Below are positions 1 to 10,145 of a stretch of 64,000 nucleotides of DNA, in pieces (within the stretch, counting starts at the first letter, position 1; each line of letters begins with the position of its first letter). The notes under the pieces are model-generated. The model was given only the letters and a program-made list of their open reading frames with translations, was not told the origin of the DNA and made no database searches. This stretch comes from Calliphora vicina (Eukaryota > Arthropoda > Insecta > Diptera > Calliphoridae): positions 66,115,533-66,179,532 of the forward strand of contig NC_088780.1 of NCBI RefSeq assembly GCF_958450345.1. The letters run 5' to 3'. A program made the translations under genes and the position numbers.

Positions 1-640
1 TGACACAGTAAGGAAACAGTAAAACACGGTAATGATATGGGGTTGCTTTATATGGTGTCACCTTGGATCAATGCAAAGAATCAATGAAATAATGAGAAAG
101 GAAAACCATCTGCGTATTTTGCATACTCACCATACCGATTTTGTAGTCTCATCATCACGTTTTTGTATATAAAAGAGGAAATCCTGCAGAAGAAGTAATT
201 TTTCAATAGGATGGTGACCCAATGCACACGTCAAAAATCGTAAAGAATGGTGTTCCTAGAAAAATTTCTTATTAATGCAGTTATCAGCTCAACGAGAGAG
301 AGAGTATTCCAAAAAAAGTTAATGAAAAATTTATAGAAAATATGCCATTGCGTGTAAAATTTTATTTACGTAATAAAGGATTTTGAAAATTTTTTTAAAA
401 AGTGCAATTCCTCCCTAAAGTTATTGTGGGGTGCAAAATTGAGTACATGCGAGTTATTTTAGTTTTGTCTGTTTTTTTATTTAAAACTGGATGTTTTTTG
501 TTATGAATTGTAATTCATTTTGTTACATATTAAACATAAAATAAATGACAGAAAAAATTTTTGGATTTGCTTTATTAGTTTTATTTTTATTCCAGAAGAA
601 ATGCACAAAATAGAAAAATGTACTCATTTGAGCTCCCCAC
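1..640. other. AT-rich intronic DNA, no gene seen
   Basis: AT-rich sequence with poly-A/T runs and a short GA repeat near 291-302. I see no reading frame with recognisable protein similarity on either strand. The ERMP1-like exon ending at 3029 has a splice donor pointing leftwards, so this stretch is most simply part of the next intron of that gene. Confidence 0.5.
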
Positions 641-649
641 TGTATATCA

Positions 650-1380
650 AAATAAATGTTTTGTTACTCAAGACATACAATTTTTGTGTTAAAACATTTA
701 TTTTGATAGATATACCACTCGTATCCCACTATGCGACCAAATAGGTCTTAAAGGTAAAGAACTAAGCTTTCTTTTGAGCAAAAAAAAGGGCCCATATTGA
801 AGAAAAAAAATCGATTTTGCAAAAAATAAGTCAAAAATTGTATTTCTTGAGTTATAAAATATTTATTTTGATAGATATCCCACTCGCATCCCACTAAGGG
901 ACTAAAAATATCTTAAAGGAATGGACCTAAGCTTTCTTTTGACTAAAAAAAAATTTAAAAAAGGGCCCATTTTGAAAAAAAATTCGTATTTGCAAAAAAA
1001 AAAGTCAAAAATTGTAAGTCTTGAGTTAAAAAATATTTATTTTGATAGATATCCCACTCGCATCCCACTAAGCGACCAAAAGGGTCGTCAAGAATAATAT
1101 CTAAGCTTTTATTTGAGCTAAAAAAAAATAAAAAAGGGTCCATTTTGAAAAAAAAAGTCAACAAAGTTTTTGATTTTCAAAAAAAGTCAAAAATTTTATG
1201 TTTTGAGTTACAAAATATTTTTTTTGATAGATATCCCACTCGCATCCCACGAAGCGACCAAATAGGTGTTCAAGGAAAATATCTAAGCTTTATTTTAAGA
1301 AAAAGAAGGGCCCATTTTAAAAAAAAAGTCAAAAAAGTTTTTGATTACGGAAAAAATATATTAAAATTTTTTTTTTTTTA
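650..1380. repeat. Tandem repeat, four units of about 165-182 bp
   Basis: The block TTTTGATAGATATCCCACTC followed by a GCGACCAAA-type segment, AAGCTTT, a poly-A tract and GGGCCCAT recurs at about 701, 866, 1040 and 1222. The spacings are about 165, 174 and 182 bp. Length differences come mainly from the internal A runs. It looks like a short satellite-like array in the intron. Reading frames inside it are translations of the repeat, not genes. Confidence 0.8.
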
Positions 1381-2450
1381 ATATTTTTTTCGAAAGATTG
1401 AAGAAAGAGATATCTAAACTATTTGGTACACATTTTGTTAAGAACAGTAGGTAATAAGTTACATGGATAAGAAAAAACCAAAATGTCAAAATTTGATCCC
1501 CTATAACTCAGAGAGTTCTCGACCGATCATGTTGAAAAATTGTGTTACTATCCAATAGAACTAACCTTGGTGCAAATTTCATCCCGATCGGAAGACATCG
1601 ATTTCAAAAGTTGGTTCACTTGACATGAAATGCCCCATATATTTTACTGGTTTTTAATGGGGGGAAGATTTCATATCACACATGAAGTATAATCATTAAT
1701 CTAATGATATAATTGCATTGCTTTAATGTAAAAAAATTATAAGAACTATGATATAATTACATAAAATATATGAAAAATAATTATTAAATGTATGAACTAA
1801 TTTCATTCAATTAACGCAATAAAGTCCTGAAGTTAATGTAGGAAATGCATGCCAACAATGAAGTAAAATTTATTGAATTTATGAAATATATTCACTGAAA
1901 TAATGGGTAATTTCATTACATTAATGAAGTGGTTTCATAAAGCTAGTGGAATGAAAATTCATATTATTAATGAAACATTATCCATTAATACAATGAATTG
2001 CTTCCTTAGCTGACTTTTAATGACACTTTTCATTAATTCAATGTAGAAATTCATGCCTCAATCGAAGGTTTTTCTCTTAGTGCACTTATATAGAGTTAGG
2101 TACTTTTTCAATCATCAAAAACCAAATGAGAAGAAGAAAAGCTGTATTCAGAATAACCAAGCAAAAATGTTGTGAATTTTTGTAATGGTAACTAATTACC
2201 ACATACATTATTTTGTAATGAGTGGTGGTTATTTTATTTATTAGAATATGTACTTATTTTTGTACTGGAACTTTAGCATTTACCACAGCTATCTAGTGTG
2301 TTTGACTGAAAAACGAGACGTTAGCGGTTCTACACCAGTTCCATTAAGCCATTAATTTTTTTGTTCAGATTATATTAATTTATGTGTCAATGTTAAAACC
2401 ATTGTAAGTTAACACAATAAAATAACTCGTACATACATGGATCAGTGAGT
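1381..2450. other. AT-rich intronic DNA with ATTAATGAAA-like degenerate repetition
   Basis: No gene seen. Between about 1680 and 2060 the sequence is built from many loose variants of TTCATTAA / ATTAATGAAA in both orientations, which suggests an old simple-sequence expansion. The segment 1490-1640 (CTCGACCGATCATGTTGA and neighbours) resembles interspersed dipteran repeats, but I cannot assign it to a family. Confidence 0.4.
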
Positions 2451-2512
2451 TATCAGCTTGACTATCAAACACAAGCAAATAATGTGTCGGTTCGATTCCC
2501 ACACGAGGCAAT
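2440..2512 (+). other. tRNA-like B-box (possible SINE or tRNA relic)
   Basis: The sequence GGTTCGATTCCCACACGAGG at about 2489-2508 matches the internal B-box (GGTTCRANTCC) of tRNA genes. A weak A-box-like stretch (ATCAGTGAGTTATCAGC) lies at about 2441-2457. The T-arm can form only imperfectly and I could not build a convincing cloverleaf. A tRNA-derived SINE remnant or chance similarity is more likely than a functional tRNA. Confidence 0.25.
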
Positions 2513-3028
2513 ATTTTTTATGTTTTTTTTTAGCTACATATTCTTGTTGTGAATGTAACTACTTATAACTGATCTGAATGTAAGTACATTTACATCTCGA
2601 ACATAAATAACTAGTTTTTCAGTAAAATAATAAGTAGTTTTCAGTTTGCTCCAATATTACTTGCAAGATTACTAAGTAAAGTTTTTGCTGGAAAGGTTTT
2701 CTAGAAATAAAATGAAAAATAGAACTGAAAAAAGTAAATTGAGTTTTTTTCCCAAAACTATAACTTGAAGATGATGTTTGGCTTCTTCTCAATGCCAGTT
2801 TTATATTTCATTGATAGCACGGAAACCAATACAATTATTTAAAAACATATGTATGTATAAAATACAAGTGTATCCGTGTATTTAATTTTTATATGAAAAT
2901 TTCCAAGAACAAACTTATACTATTGTAATTAAATACAATAATACACTCATACAAGGGGTTTTGTGAATTGAAAAAATTAGTTTTTACTTATTTTATATAA
3001 GTATTTTGGATATACGCCGAATACTTAC
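2513..3028 (-). other. ERMP1-like intron, 5' part (donor at 3028)
   Basis: Minus-strand sequence begins with GTAAGTAT immediately after the last base of the exon ending at 3029. No further exon is visible to the left in this window, so the rest of the gene (the C-terminal luminal part in this family) presumably lies beyond the left edge. Confidence 0.6.
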
Positions 3029-3237
3029 CCTGGTATTAATTGGCGCACAGAAAGCAACGGTAGTCCACAAAAAACCTCACTTTTACAAAGAATATTTGCA
3101 TCCTGCGGTATTGGCTCTTCGGGCATTGTTAAACTTTCAATAGTTTTGCGTGCATTCCGATCCATTTCTAAAAACCAAAATCCGGAATCTGTATATCGAA
3201 TGTTTCCTTCTTTATCGTACAATGTCCTTATGGAATG
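3029..3237 (-). CDS. ERMP1: ERMP1-like endoplasmic reticulum metallopeptidase, exon (C-terminal region)
   Basis: This exon encodes about 69 residues starting HSIRTLYDKEGN, with a DSGFW motif and later a CGLPLLSVRQLIP segment. In ERMP1 proteins the equivalent order is QH..RTFHD.EGN, RDSG.W and CGFPWYLPVHF. ERMP1 is an ER-membrane M28-family zinc metallopeptidase; this part follows the last transmembrane segments and does not contain the peptidase domain. The exon begins after TTATAG at phase 0 and ends GG before GTAAGTAT (phase 2). It is joined to the exon ending at 3297 by a 59-bp intron (3238..3296). What I see is the frame, splice sites and motif order. Family membership is from recall of ERMP1 proteins. 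Fly genomes carry several ERMP1-like paralogues, so orthology is uncertain. Confidence 0.88.
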
Positions 3238-3296
3238 CTATAATGAGATTCACACATAATTTATATTAAGTAGTACAATGTCAATATGTACTTTAC

Positions 3297-3643
3297 CGTT
3301 ATATAATGTCTTTGAACTCTGGGATCACCACTCTTATCATCTCTATATGGGAAACCATAGTGTGTAAAGGAAATAAAGTAAAATCGTGTTATAATGTAGG
3401 TGGCGAAAAGTATAACAAGAAAATTTTTGCATTTTTTGAAGAGAATAACCAGCGGAGTCAAATAACTGGTTGTAAAAAATGTAAATGCACTGCAAATTAT
3501 GGCAACCATAACATCCGGATTTTTTTTCCCACCAGATCTGCCAGATGTCGAAATAAAAACATCCACAACCATATTATAAAAGTTTAAAGTCCACAAAGCA
3601 ACCAGTACTTGTCCAGCTAAATGTGCGTATAACCAACGTCGAA
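3297..3643 (-). CDS. ERMP1: ERMP1-like endoplasmic reticulum metallopeptidase, exon (membrane segments)
   Basis: This exon of 347 nt encodes about 115 residues. It starts RRWLYAHLAGQVLVALW and contains the SGRSGGKKNPDV motif between hydrophobic segments. It then has two likely membrane helices (MVAIICSAFTFFTTSYL and NFLVILFATYIITRFYF), followed by HYGFPYRDD and QRHYIT. The GRSG..PPD-like loop and the FPY.....P..QR block are hallmarks of the C-terminal half of ERMP1. The exon starts after TTTTTATTTAG with two bases of a split codon, which matches the single base left over at the end of the exon 50215..50410. It ends ACG before GTAAAG at phase 0. The leading residues MFVFYLV of the longer open frame are intron read-through and are excluded. 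Confidence 0.88.
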
Positions 3644-3662
3644 CTAAATAAAAAACAAACAC

Positions 3663-4640
3663 AAATGTAATGCATGACTAATAAAATAAAAATTTATTGG
3701 GACAAATTTTATAGACTCGCTATTTTTTATGATTACAAATTTTTAATTTTAATAATTTAGTTTATTTAAATCAACTGAATTTAATTCAGTATGAAATTAC
3801 CGCTATCATAAAAATAGCAATACCGCTGGTCACCGGTAGCGAAATAATTCAAATTAGCGTTACCGTTACATTTTTACCAACAAACGTTTTGGAAAGTGGC
3901 TTCTTCTAAAATAAACGTGTGCGTACTATAGTTGCCAAACCGGATTTAGAATTGTTCGAAAACCCATTTTTTTCCAGTATTTACTTTTTTAAAACTAGTA
4001 TTTACAAAAGGAAGGTTCTTGAGTTATTCGAACCGGATTAAATCGAAATTATTTATTTTAAGCGATTAAAGGTGGGGGGGGGGTGGGGTGGTGTGTTCAG
4101 ATGGCATGTATTGCTTGTGTTTTGTGCCATGTATTCGATACATATGGAATTCCATGTGTATGTCAAAATTCACGTTATACATACGATTCATAATTTCCAC
4201 GTTCAAACGTATATCCATAAAGATGCATTTATGTACAAGAGTCCCAATTCTACAACAAATACAACTCTACAAAAAACTACATTGGTCAATTCACAAGGTG
4301 TCCTATAATATCATATTGGCTTAACCGACTCTTAGGCGTTCTGCGCAGGTCTCTGCTGGTTGGTTACTATAACACAATAAACATAGCATTCAGACTAGTA
4401 TTATTTTAGGATATTTTTAGCTTGAAATTCAATAACATCATTTTCAAACCATGACATTTTTTTGTAAAAATATTTCCTAGCTGTCAAACAGCTAAAAAAC
4501 TACTGACTGCTAAAAACAGGGGTGGATATAAATTTGATTTATATTTAATACGTTTACGATCACTTCACTTCTTTTTATTTTAAAAAATATGTAAAACAAA
4601 AAAGTTAAATTTATATATAATTTTACTCAGTTGCGTGTCT
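3663..4640. other. Intronic DNA without a gene; G-run at 4072-4093
   Basis: No coding similarity seen. A G-rich tract (GGTGGGGGGGGGGTGGGG and flanks) at 4072-4093 stands out against the AT-rich background and could form a G-quadruplex on the plus strand. The overlapping short open frames around 4072-4324 have no recognisable motif. Confidence 0.5.
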
Positions 4641-4644
4641 ATTA

Positions 4645-5080
4645 CTACGTTTATACGTAGCCTATTCGCAAATAAAAATTGTTTGCATTTAACTATCTCA
4701 CTGTTTATAAGTCGGAAATTTTTTGTTTTTATGTGATGCCGGATGGTAAACTTAAATAATTTGGTGTTAATGTTTTTGAACAAAATATGATAAATTTTTT
4801 ATTTTTTTAAATGCAAAAATGATAGAATCTAAAATTCATATTTGTTTTGCAATCCAAGTAATGCAAAAACACAATGAAATATTTTAAAAACGTCTTAATA
4901 AACTAAAAACGTTAAAACATATGGCAATGCTTAAAATCTTATTTGCAAATAGTGTCGTTAATCAGGAATTGTTTTCGTGAGTTAGCTATTCGCAAATAAA
5001 AAATTAATTCACTGTTTATGCGGCAAATTTTTCTAAATGCAATATTTTTATTTGTGAATAAGCCGTGCGTATAAACGTAG
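4645..5080. mobile_element. TA-flanked MITE with about 47-bp terminal inverted repeats
   Basis: The left end CTACGTTTATACG and the right end CGTATAAACGTAG are inverted. The similarity continues inward through an ATTCGCAAATAAAAAT-type block for about 47 bp with a few mismatches. Both ends are bordered by TA (4643-4644 and 5081-5082), the target duplication expected of Tc1/mariner elements. The 436-bp interior has no open frame with similarity. It is therefore called a non-autonomous Tc1/mariner-type MITE; the superfamily rests on the TA duplication alone. Confidence 0.65.
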
Positions 5081-5094
5081 TATATATGGTAGTT

Positions 5095-5340
5095 ATTAAA
5101 TAGGATTATAAAAGAAGAATTAAAAGTAACCCAGTGCAATGTTGTAATTGTCCGATGTTTGGTCATGGAGAGAAAGGTTGTTCTTTAAAAATCAAATGTG
5201 ATCTTTGTTCAGGTGGACTGAAAACTTTAGAATGTACCAATAATACACAACTAACATCAGCAACTGACATGTCAGAATCGTTTATACATCTAACTGAAAA
5301 TATACAACGAAGTGAAGTCCTTTCAACATCCATCCATTAA
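5095..5340 (+). pseudogene. Jockey-type gag fragment with zinc knuckle
   Basis: The translation VQCCNCPMFGHGEKGC followed by LKIKCDLCSGG is a CCHC zinc knuckle plus the start of a second, as in the nucleic-acid-binding end of jockey-clade ORF1 proteins. Those give the order C-x2-C-x4-H-x4-C and then C-x2-C. The frame opens only about 250 bp and has no start, no N-terminal domain and no downstream ORF2. It is a scrap that differs clearly from the two larger jockey families in this window. Confidence 0.6.
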
Positions 5341-5565
5341 ACATATATGGAACAGATTTATGCGTAACTTATCATGAAATCTACGCCACACAGTGGCTCA
5401 GAATCGTCATCGACCAAAACTCTATAACTTTTGAACCGATAGAGATATTATAGAAACTTTTCTTTTTTATGAAGAGATATTTTCTTGAATTTTTCTCCAG
5501 TTTTAACTATATAATCAGCTTTACTTACAAAAAAATTATAAGCAGATAAAAACAAGTTAGAAAGT
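5341..5565. other. AT-rich spacer, nothing recognised
   Basis: Short unassigned stretch between the gag scrap and the mini-me-like repeat. No open frame or repeat structure was recognised. Confidence 0.4.
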
Positions 5566-5992
5566 ATGGTCGGGCTTGATAACCTACACTATAATTTATT
5601 TTCGGAAGAGGGCCGGCCTCTATGGGAGCAGAGACCAATTATGGACTGATTGCTACGAAATTAGGTCGTGTGATTTATGTCTATATGAAACTTATTCATA
5701 TTGAATTGTATGTGGATACCAACATTTTTCTGATTTTGTGGGCCTTATATGAGGATATGACTAATTATGGACCGATCATCATAAAATTAGGTGACACGAC
5801 TTTCGTATATGTATATAAAACTTATGTGGTTCGAAATTTGTGTAGATACCTATATAAATTAAACATTTACGACCGAAAGTCCAATTTCGGGAGGACATTT
5901 GTATAGGGGCTAGGTGAAATAATGGAACGATTTCATCCAATGCATGTGCCAGATTTGATCGAAATATCTTCAACCTGTACTTTGCGCACAAG
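5566..5992 (+). repeat. Mini-me/Helentron-related repeat fragment
   Basis: It starts with GAAAGTATGGTCGGGCTTGA and then repeats a block of the type TATGGGAGC..AGACCAATTATGG at about 5620, 5745 and 5905. The same block type is amplified at 43.7-45.0 kb next to an (AGAC)n tract and a mini-me-like core. This copy is cut off by the hAT MITE at 6001 and has no AGAC tract. Confidence 0.6.
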
Positions 5993-6000
5993 GTTTACAT

Positions 6001-6533
6001 TAGAGTGTCCAAAAAAAAACCGGCAAATTTAAAAAACCGGTTTTCGGTTTAACCGAAAAAGCGTGTTTTTGAAAAAACCGGTTTTGATTATTGTCTTTTA
6101 AAAAAACCGGTTAAACGGTTTCGGTTTTTGTCCGATTAACCGATTAACTGGTTTATATTACATTTTTATTCAATATGAAAAAGGTCTCCTTAAATTTATT
6201 TTTAGTTGTGGATGCTAATAGTATTAAGAATTGTGTACTAAATCTTTGCAAATTTACAATTTTTAAATTCTTAATGCAATTATTTTATATCTTTTACGAA
6301 ATATTGTCAAATGCTATAATTTTCTATAAAATAAATCAATTTTTTTTAAAAATTGTATCAAAGTTTTTCATAAATATGTTTGAATGAGCTTTAGAAAATA
6401 CATTTCATTAAAACCGGATAACCGTCTTACAAAAACCGATTTGTCAAAAAACCGAAAAGTTAAAAAAACCGAAACCGGTGGAGTTTTCCAAGATAAAAAT
6501 CCGGTTGGCCGGTTTTCGGTTTTGGATACTCTA
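6001..6533. mobile_element. hAT-type MITE with perfect 8-bp target duplication
   Basis: Left end TAGAGTGTCCAAAA and right end (inverted) TAGAGTATCCAAAA. GTTTACAT is present immediately outside both ends (5993-6000 and 6534-6541), the 8-bp duplication typical of hAT transposons. Inside the ends are arrays of CCGGTT/AACCGG words in both orientations, at about 6018-6150 and 6413-6525. These would make the element fold on itself. There is no transposase. A similar word usage occurs in the elements at 26464 and 53211, but with different ends. Confidence 0.85.
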
Positions 6534-6541
6534 GTTTACAT

Positions 6542-6840
6542 AGAAAGCCAACTAGACGGACTCTGAAAGTGATTCTGATTCGATCGGTAAGATGGGTGTT
6601 AGACTCATAATTTTGGGTGTTACCAACATCAGCACAAACGCATATCTTATGGTAGTGTGTATACAAAATTAATTCATTTCCAGTTTATTTTCTGGCCAAT
6701 GAACAGTAGGTAATTTGACCCAATATCTTGGCCAAAAATAATTTTTTTGCACTAACAATTATAATATTTTTGTTACTGACGTTTGATTAAGCATAAATCA
6801 AAGTAAATAACTGCATTTTTGGTTTTTGTAAAACACGAAT
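6542..6840. other. Spacer, nothing recognised
   Basis: AT-rich DNA between the hAT MITE and the Harbinger-related block. No gene or repeat structure seen. Confidence 0.4.
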
Positions 6841-7250
6841 ATCAGTTGATTTATGGGCAGTCGAAGTAGACATTTGCAAGTAACGTTCAAAAGGCAGCAC
6901 AAAAAGTGAAATTTTGATAAGAATTAAAATGTTCTTTTATCAGTTATTAAACAAATAGAAGTAAATCGTGCATAATACGGTAAAGAGAGAGGATAGTAAG
7001 TAATTAAAAAAACTAAATATTTTGGTAGACGTTATTGATTTTGTTAACAAAACGTGTAATTCTAACTTAACCTCAAATTAATGACTTTGGCCGTAGACTG
7101 CCGTGTTTTTCATTGATGAAAAGTGTTAATAAAAGAATTCTGAATTTATTTTTTGTTATTTTTCATTTCGGTTTTTGATTTATCATTTTCTTTCAGACAG
7201 CCTCAGATTAAAATATAGCGAACTTTCTAATATGAAAAAAATATTAAGAA
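6841..7250 (-). mobile_element. PIF/Harbinger 5' region, first part (copy 1)
   Basis: This block is the reverse complement of 20440..20800, the region upstream of the Myb-like ORF of the PIF/Harbinger element at 20.2 kb. Shared landmarks include TTTCTTTCAGACAGCCTCAG and the block around CTGCCGTGTTTTTCATTGATG. The rest of the copy is found at 10310..10520; the gypsy element 7250..10309 has inserted between them. No coding part of the Harbinger element remains here. Confidence 0.75.
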
Positions 7251-7254
7251 CTGG

Positions 7255-8218
7255 AAATTCACCAATGGGGCTTTTTGTGTGACGTTGAACTTTACATTGC
7301 TTACATTTGATGCAAGATTTTGTCCAAGTTGAAATATCCTTTTTCATATTGGGTCAAACAAATCTGCTGGATATAATCTTGATTGACGATTTTGAACCGA
7401 AAACATTTTGTTATGTATGGTTTAATCTTTTTCATAGAAGTGTCACAAATTATTTTATGGGGAGAATTTGGCATTTGAAGTGCCTTCAATTCTAAACTTG
7501 TTGTTAATGATTTTTGCAGGGATTCTAATTCGGCATCTTTCATCTGGTCTTCAGCAAGAAGTGCATAATCTAGAGATGATGGCATTGAAATAACATGACG
7601 AATATCTACGGTATGTTGTCCAATATAGTCAAGATGACGTAGTTGGCGAGGAGATGCCTTTTCAGGACGTTGTTTAAATGCAAAAACCAAAGGCTTATGA
7701 TCAGTATATATGCAAAACTGTCGACCTTCGAGGAAGTGTTGAAAATATTTAAGTCCAGAGTAAACAGCTAGAAGTTCGCGATCATATGCACTATATTGTT
7801 TTTGAGTGTCTGACAATTTTTTTGAATAAAAACCTAACGGTTTCCACGCTCCATCAATACGCTGTTGAAGTACAGCACCTATGCCAACATCAGATGCATC
7901 AACCCATAGGGAAGTTTCTGCAGAGTCAACAGGATACGATAGAAGAGCAGCGTTTGCTAATTGGTTTTTACATTCTTCGAAAGCAGCGCACAATTCAGGA
8001 GTCCATCGAATAAGTCTTTTGTCATTTTTCTTTTGACCGGCTTTTAGAGAATTCAAAGTTGCTTGCGAATTAGCTGCTTTTGGAATAAAACGTCGGTAAT
8101 TCAAAGTTCCTAGAAATCGGCTTAAGTCGTTTACAGTTTTAGGTAAATTGAATTGTTGAATAGCAGTTACACGTTCAGGATTTGGTTTCAGCCCTTCTTT
8201 AGTTATGAAATACCCCAA
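7255..8218 (-). pseudogene. gypsy pol: end of reverse transcriptase, RNase H and integrase zinc finger
   Basis: The frame begins with the RT connection block (GYFITKEGLKPNPERV, then LGTLNYRRFIP). It continues with RNase H, with its acidic residues visible in SLWVDASDVGIGAVL, AYDRELLAVYSG and YTDHKPLVFAF. Further on comes a linker and then the start of the integrase: a stop at about 7298-7300 and, in a shifted frame, CIKCKQC..QRHTKSPIGEF, the CxxC half of the HHCC finger. The last RNase H acid region reads LDYALLAED. The catalytic integrase DDE domain is absent. A one-base shift near 8220 separates this frame from the RT frame. Confidence 0.75.
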
Positions 8219-8223
8219 AAACT

Positions 8224-9084
8224 TTAAATCAGTTTTACCAAATTCGCATTTATCAAATTTATTGTTACTACATACTCTCGGAGTCTGCTAAAAATTTGCC
8301 GTAGGTGATCCGCATGTTCTTCATCATCTTTTGATGCTACCAGAATATCATCGATATATGAAAAACAGAAATCAAGACCACGTAACACTTCGTTGATGGA
8401 ACGCTGGAATGTTTGGGCAGCATTACAGAGACCGAATGTCATTCGAGTGAATTCAAATAACCCGAATGGAGTTATGATGGCTGTTTTAGGAATATCACTC
8501 TCCTCAACAGGTATCTGAAAATACGCCTTAACCAAGTCAATTTTAGAAAATATTTTCTTACTGGCAAGCATATATGCAAAGTATTGGATATGTGGAACGG
8601 GGTAACGGTCGGGAACTGTTATTTTGTTAAGAGCCCTGTAATCCCCACAGGGTCGCCACATATCGTTTCCTTTCGGCACCATATGAAGAGGGCTTGACCA
8701 CGAGCTTTTAGATGGTCGGCAAATACCTAGATTGAGCATATATTCAAATTCTTGTTTGGCAATTTTTAATTTTTCTGGAGATAATCTACGCGGTTTTGCA
8801 TACACCTGCGATCCAGTTGTTTCAATGTGATGAGTTACTGCATGTTTAACTGGCGGCAGTTTATCGCTAGGTATTGCGACATCTACGAATTCCATAAGGA
8901 CTGATTGAAACTTACCAGATTCATACGAAACGCTTTTCAAAGTGAAATCTTGAGGCGTTGAACAGATGCCAGTCGTTTTAAGATTTGTTGAAGAATCGAC
9001 TAAACAGTTATTTTTGACATCAACCAGCAGTCCATAATGTTTCAGAAAATCCGATCCTATTATTGGGCGTGTTACGTCAGCCAC
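8224..9084 (-). pseudogene. gypsy pol: protease C-terminus and reverse transcriptase
   Basis: About 286 residues. The start (RPIIGSDFLKHYGLLVD) is the C-terminal part of a retropepsin. It is followed by the classic gypsy RT series: PRRLSPEKLKIAKQEFEYML, SSWSSPLHMVPK, WRPCGDYRALN, DRYPVPHIQ, SKIDLVKAYFQIP, FGLCNAAQTFQR and the catalytic FSYIDDILVAS. All RT hallmark residues that I can see are present. Both ends of the frame are broken by shifts (near 8220 and 9090), so the polyprotein cannot be made in one piece. Confidence 0.8.
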
Positions 9085-9327
9085 AATAAATGACCAGAGG
9101 AATCATCGTCGTAGACCAATATTGCAGTTGATTATTTTCTTACCATATGTTCTAATTTTTGTGTTGTTGGCAGCATAAAGGACAAATGTATTTGGGGTTT
9201 TTGATTTTTCTTCATCTGTGGCGGGAAATACTGATATGTCAGCACCAGTATCAATAAGGTACCTGCACTTCGAGTCGGTGTCTTTAATGAACAGGCGACT
9301 TATATGTTGGCTAACTTCACCCGTCAC
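9085..9327 (-). pseudogene. gypsy protease N-terminal half
   Basis: The frame contains RYLIDTGADISVFP, the active-site DTGA motif of a retropepsin, then FVLYAANNTKIRTYGKK. It overlaps the end of gag in another frame and runs out before the RT frame, probably through a small indel near 9095. This enzyme would cleave the element's own Gag-Pol product. Confidence 0.7.
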
Positions 9328-10110
9328 CGTAGGAGAAGTGCCTAGTGGTTTTCCGATAATTTATAGGAACATGGTGAGCGACATTTGGTCGCTCGAGACC
9401 CAAATTTATGATGATACCAACAAAATGATTTTTCGGATGGAGACGAGTTCGATTTCTTGACAAATTCCTTGAAGAACTTCTATTTCGACGGTGATTATCA
9501 ATTGATAGAGCATCTAATTTGGAAAATATTTCTTGAATTGTATTTTCTAGGTTTGAGATTCGTTCATCATTATTTACAGAAACAGCGTTGATTGTGGGGT
9601 CAGACTGGTAATGAATTTTATCAGCTATTAAGCACAATTTATCGATTGTATCATTGCTAACCGATAATATTGCCTTTGTTGTATTTGGAAGACGTTGAAT
9701 CCACAATGTCTTGAGTAAATCTTCAGAAACTTTGCCCGAAGCTAATGCACGTATTTCTCGTAAAAGTGCGGATGGTTTTTTATCGCCAACACTTACGTTT
9801 TCCAAAAGTTGACGAAGTCTTTTCTCTTCGGATTCAATAAATTCATTTAACAGGGAACATTTAAGACTTTCATATTTGTTTTCTGCTGGGGGCGCTTCAA
9901 CGATATGACTAACATGATTTAGGATGTTGCTCTCTATAGATCCAACCAATGTGTGGTATTTTGTTGTGTCTGACGTAATACCGGAGGTTACAACAAATTG
10001 AGATTCCAGTTGTCGAAACCAAAGTTTAGGATTTTGACGCGAACAGTAACTCGAGAAACTTCGGTTGGAATTAATGATGAGGCAGATCCAAATTCTTCAG
10101 AAGTTGACAT
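9317..10110 (-). pseudogene. gypsy gag (CsRn1-like)
   Basis: The likely start is the ATG at 10110 (MSTSEEFGSASSLIP). A frameshift near 10050 breaks it; the conserved block then resumes in another frame as NPKLWFRQLESQF followed by GITSDTTKYHTLVGSIE, the typical N-terminal gag motif of this group. The remainder has RLRQLLENVSVGDKKPSALLR and LLKTLWIQRLPN. It ends in an Arg/Ser-rich tail. There is no CCHC knuckle, which is usual for this group. The protein would form the element's particle shell. Confidence 0.7.
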
Positions 10111-10130
10111 TTTTAAACAATTAATTTTTT

Positions 10131-10145
10131 GTCGGGGGTCACCAA
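10131..10145 (-). other. gypsy primer-binding site (tRNA-Trp-like)
   Basis: Minus strand reads TGGTGACCCCCGAC just downstream of the LTR end. It resembles the complement of the 3' end of tRNA-Trp, the primer used by CsRn1-type elements, with one extra C compared with the sequence I would expect. Confidence 0.65.

Noticed and set aside
1..3000. Search for the next (3') ERMP1-like exon left of 3029
   Set aside because: No frame with the expected C-terminal motifs was found; it probably lies outside the window.
3306..3587. Plus-strand 93-codon frame opposite the ERMP1-like exon
   Set aside because: It is antisense to a well supported exon and has no motif.
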